Positions 6,644 to 7,706 of a DNA stretch of 7,706 bases are shown piece by piece (within the stretch, counting starts at the first letter, position 1; every line of letters begins with the position of its first letter). This DNA is from JAFGPF01 sp964409485 (GTDB lineage: Bacteria; Chloroflexota; Dehalococcoidia; Dehalococcoidales; RBG-16-60-22), in contig CAYPDM010000067.1 in NCBI GenBank assembly GCA_964409485.1, positions 1 to 7,706 of the forward strand, written 5' to 3'. Made by a program: the position numbers and the translations under genes. Under the pieces are notes generated by a model. The model did no database searches. It was given only the letters and a program-made list of their open reading frames with translations, and had not been told where the DNA came from.

Positions 6644-6790
6644 CTATTCCCCTTCCTCCTCCTTCTTCCTCTTCTTCCTGATTACCTCTACATTGGCCGG
6701 TGTCGTCGTAACGGTTATTTGGGGTAGCTTCTTGGTGTCTTTCTTAGTCTTTTTCACTTCTCTTTTTCTGTAATCTCCTCGTCTTGCCAT
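6644..6790 (-). CDS. Small highly charged protein of unknown function (48 residues)
   Basis: An open frame from ATG (6790-6788) to TAG (6646-6644), between rnc and acylphosphatase on the same strand. AGGTG at 6796-6800 is 5 bp before the ATG and is an acceptable Shine-Dalgarno. The protein opens MARRGDYRKREVKKTKKDTK, has a short uncharged centre (LPQITVTTTPANVEVI, about 22-37), and ends in a Lys/Arg run followed by an acidic tail (RKKRKKEEEGE). Without this gene there would be a gap of some 230 bp inside an otherwise tight operon. Spacing is 56 bp after rnc and about 30 bp before acylphosphatase. The composition suggests RNA or ribosome contact and little fixed structure, but that is inference. 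I do not recognise a named family. Confidence 0.68.
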   Translation of the reverse strand: MARRGDYRKREVKKTKKDTKKLPQITVTTTPANVEVIRKKRKKEEEGE

Positions 6791-6846
6791 AACAACACCT
6801 CGCTAACGTACCGGAGAGGTACTTATAGAAGTTTAGCAAATCAAAT

Positions 6847-7548
6847 CTATCCCGTAAAGTCCCGCTCCAACCTTCCCAGCGCCGCGCGGGCGGCCTCTTT
6901 TTCGGCCACTTTCTTGCTCCGGCCGGTGCCCCTGCCGAGCACCTCCCCACCAACCACCACCTCGACGGTAAACGTCTTATCATGGTCCGGCCCCGCCTCG
7001 GTAGCGAGGCGGTAAATAGGCGTAACCTGTAATCTCACCTGCGTCAGTTCCTGCAGCCTTGACTTGTAATCGGCTCCCGCACCCCGACTGACGGCCTCTT
7101 TCCATTCTTCATCAAGCAACCGCATTATCATATCACCGGTCACTTTTACGCCCCGGTCGAGATAAACCGCGGCGATAACCGCCTCCAGGGCACTTGCCAG
7201 GTTGGGAGGCTTGTTCCTTCCCCCACTCGCCTCTTCCCCCCTGCCCATGTAAAGATACTCCCCCAGCTTAATCGACCGCGCCACGCGGGCCAGTGCATCC
7301 CGCCGGACCACCGCCGCCCGCAGTCTGGTCATCTCCCCTTCGGTGATATCCGGGAAGTCCCGGTACAGCCTATCCGCTACGATGAAGCCCAGCACGGCAT
7401 CCCCCAGAAACTCCATCCTTTCGTTATGGCCGGAGGTATAGGCGGGGTTCTCATTAATATACGAGCTGTGCACCAGCGCCTGCTCCAGCAGGGCTGGTTT
7501 CTTGAACTTTACTCCCAGCTTCTTCTGCAAATCGGCTATATCAGGCAA
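6847..7548 (-). CDS. rnc: Ribonuclease III
   Basis: A 233-residue protein with the usual two domains. RNase III cuts double-stranded RNA in rRNA precursors and other transcripts. The nuclease domain has the signature HNERMEFLGDAVLG (41-54; E43, E46 and D50 match the E. coli E38/E41/D45 group), ITEGEMTRLRA (E70) and NLASALEAVIAAVYLDRG (116-133; E122 matches E. coli E117). The position of E. coli D114 is Ser119 here. The double-stranded RNA-binding domain spans about 161-230 and begins DYKSRLQELTQ, with KKVAEKEAARAAL near its end. The start is TTG, backed by AGGAG at 7556-7560, 7 bp upstream. It is first in the operon with the small charged protein and acylphosphatase, driven by the promoter at 7571-7599. 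Confidence 0.95.
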   Translation of the reverse strand: MPDIADLQKKLGVKFKKPALLEQALVHSSYINENPAYTSGHNERMEFLGDAVLGFIVADRLYRDFPDITEGEMTRLRAAVVRRDALARVARSIKLGEYLYMGRGEEASGGRNKPPNLASALEAVIAAVYLDRGVKVTGDMIMRLLDEEWKEAVSRGAGADYKSRLQELTQVRLQVTPIYRLATEAGPDHDKTFTVEVVVGGEVLGRGTGRSKKVAEKEAARAALGRLERDFTG

Positions 7549-7555
7549 GGGATAA

Positions 7556-7560
7556 CTCCT
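7556..7560 (-). promoter_or_regulatory. Shine-Dalgarno deciding the TTG start of rnc
   Basis: AGGAG on the minus strand, 7 bp before the TTG at 7548-7546. With the promoter just upstream, the leader is only about 16 nt. Confidence 0.7.
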
Positions 7561-7570
7561 TTACCTAATT

Positions 7571-7599
7571 AAAATAGCCTGTTATCTCTGGAGTGTCAA
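7571..7599 (-). promoter_or_regulatory. Sigma70-type promoter of the rnc operon
   Basis: On the minus strand TTGACA (7599-7594) matches the -35 consensus exactly. After 17 bp comes TATTTT (7576-7571), a 4 of 6 match to the -10. The start site would be near 7564, just ahead of the Shine-Dalgarno sequence. Confidence 0.7.
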
Positions 7600-7612
7600 A
7601 TCAGCCTGATTA

Positions 7613-7641
7613 TTGTCACCCGTACGGCTTCATGCTATAAT
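7613..7641 (+). promoter_or_regulatory. Near-consensus promoter of the tRNA-Gln gene
   Basis: TTGTCA (7613-7618), 17 bp, TATAAT (7636-7641), with TG one base before the -10 (7633-7634, extended -10). The predicted start is a few bases before the tRNA at 7653. Its -35 is 13 bp from the -35 of the divergent rnc promoter. Confidence 0.8.
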
Positions 7642-7652
7642 TTTACTATAAC

Positions 7653-7706
7653 TGGGGAGTCGTCTAGTGGTAGGACAGCGGACTCTGGATCCGTAAGCGA
7701 AGGTTC
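7653..7706 (+). tRNA. tRNA-Gln (anticodon CTG), 5' part, cut by the window edge
   Basis: The first 54 bases fold as a tRNA. The acceptor 5' strand is TGGGGAG (7653-7659). The D-stem is GTCT/GGAC (7662-7665 with 7673-7676) around an AGTGGTA loop. The anticodon stem is GCGGA/TCCGT (7678-7682 with 7690-7694) with loop CTCTGGA, placing anticodon CTG at 7685-7687. A 4-nt variable region follows, then the 5' half of the T-stem and TTC at the window end. Anticodon CUG reads CAG, glutamine. A first-position U, as in known tRNA-Gln, agrees. The 3' T-arm and acceptor strand are missing, so whether CCA is encoded cannot be seen. Confidence 0.9.

Noticed and set aside
7161..7260. Whether RNase III might be inactive because of the Ser at the D114 position
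   Set aside because: The other acidic residues (E43, E46, D50, E70, E122) and the RNA-binding domain are intact, so calling it inactive is not justified.

Overview
This is a bacterial window of moderate G+C with dense operons, several TTG starts and sigma70-type promoters. No marker gene fixes the taxon. The style of the genes and the RNase III sequence make me lean towards Chloroflexota (Dehalococcoidia-like), but that is a low-confidence inference. I see no insertion sequence, phage gene, CRISPR array or other mobile element.

Region 1 (1-2899, + strand) is a tight gene string. It runs from the C-terminal end of a PepA/M17 leucyl aminopeptidase, to a UlaG-like metallo-beta-lactamase-fold hydrolase, to a class I SAM methyltransferase of the TPMT/TehB type, to a 432-residue fusion of a HAD phosphatase with a uridine kinase/phosphoribulokinase-type P-loop kinase. 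The last three genes are 2 bp apart or overlap (ATGA), which points to coupled translation. Together they look like metabolite housekeeping or detoxification, but the substrates cannot be read from the sequence.

Region 2 (2900-6305, + strand) starts with a 135-bp gap holding a promoter and nested inverted repeats. It continues as a molybdenum-cofactor operon: mobA (GTP:molybdopterin guanylyltransferase), moeA (molybdate insertion), mobB (GTP-binding adaptor with a C-terminal extension), and a DUF362-family protein that overlaps mobB by 4 bp. mobA, moeA and mobB together cover the last steps towards (bis-)MGD cofactor, as used by DMSO-reductase-family enzymes such as formate dehydrogenases. 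The DUF362 protein is the unexplained member.

Region 3 (6329-7548, - strand) converges on region 2 with only 23 bp between stop codons. Reading leftward it is rnc (RNase III), a 48-residue very basic/acidic small protein, and an acylphosphatase. A TTGACA-N17-TATTTT promoter drives rnc. Back to back with it is a near-consensus promoter (TTGTCA-N17-TATAAT) for a tRNA-Gln(CTG) gene that runs off the right edge.

The items most worth a second look are the HAD-kinase fusion, the small charged protein after rnc, the mobA operator-like repeats, the DUF362 protein in a Mo-cofactor operon, and an RNase III with Ser where the family usually has a metal-binding Asp. I found no clear evidence of a wholly new multi-gene system.
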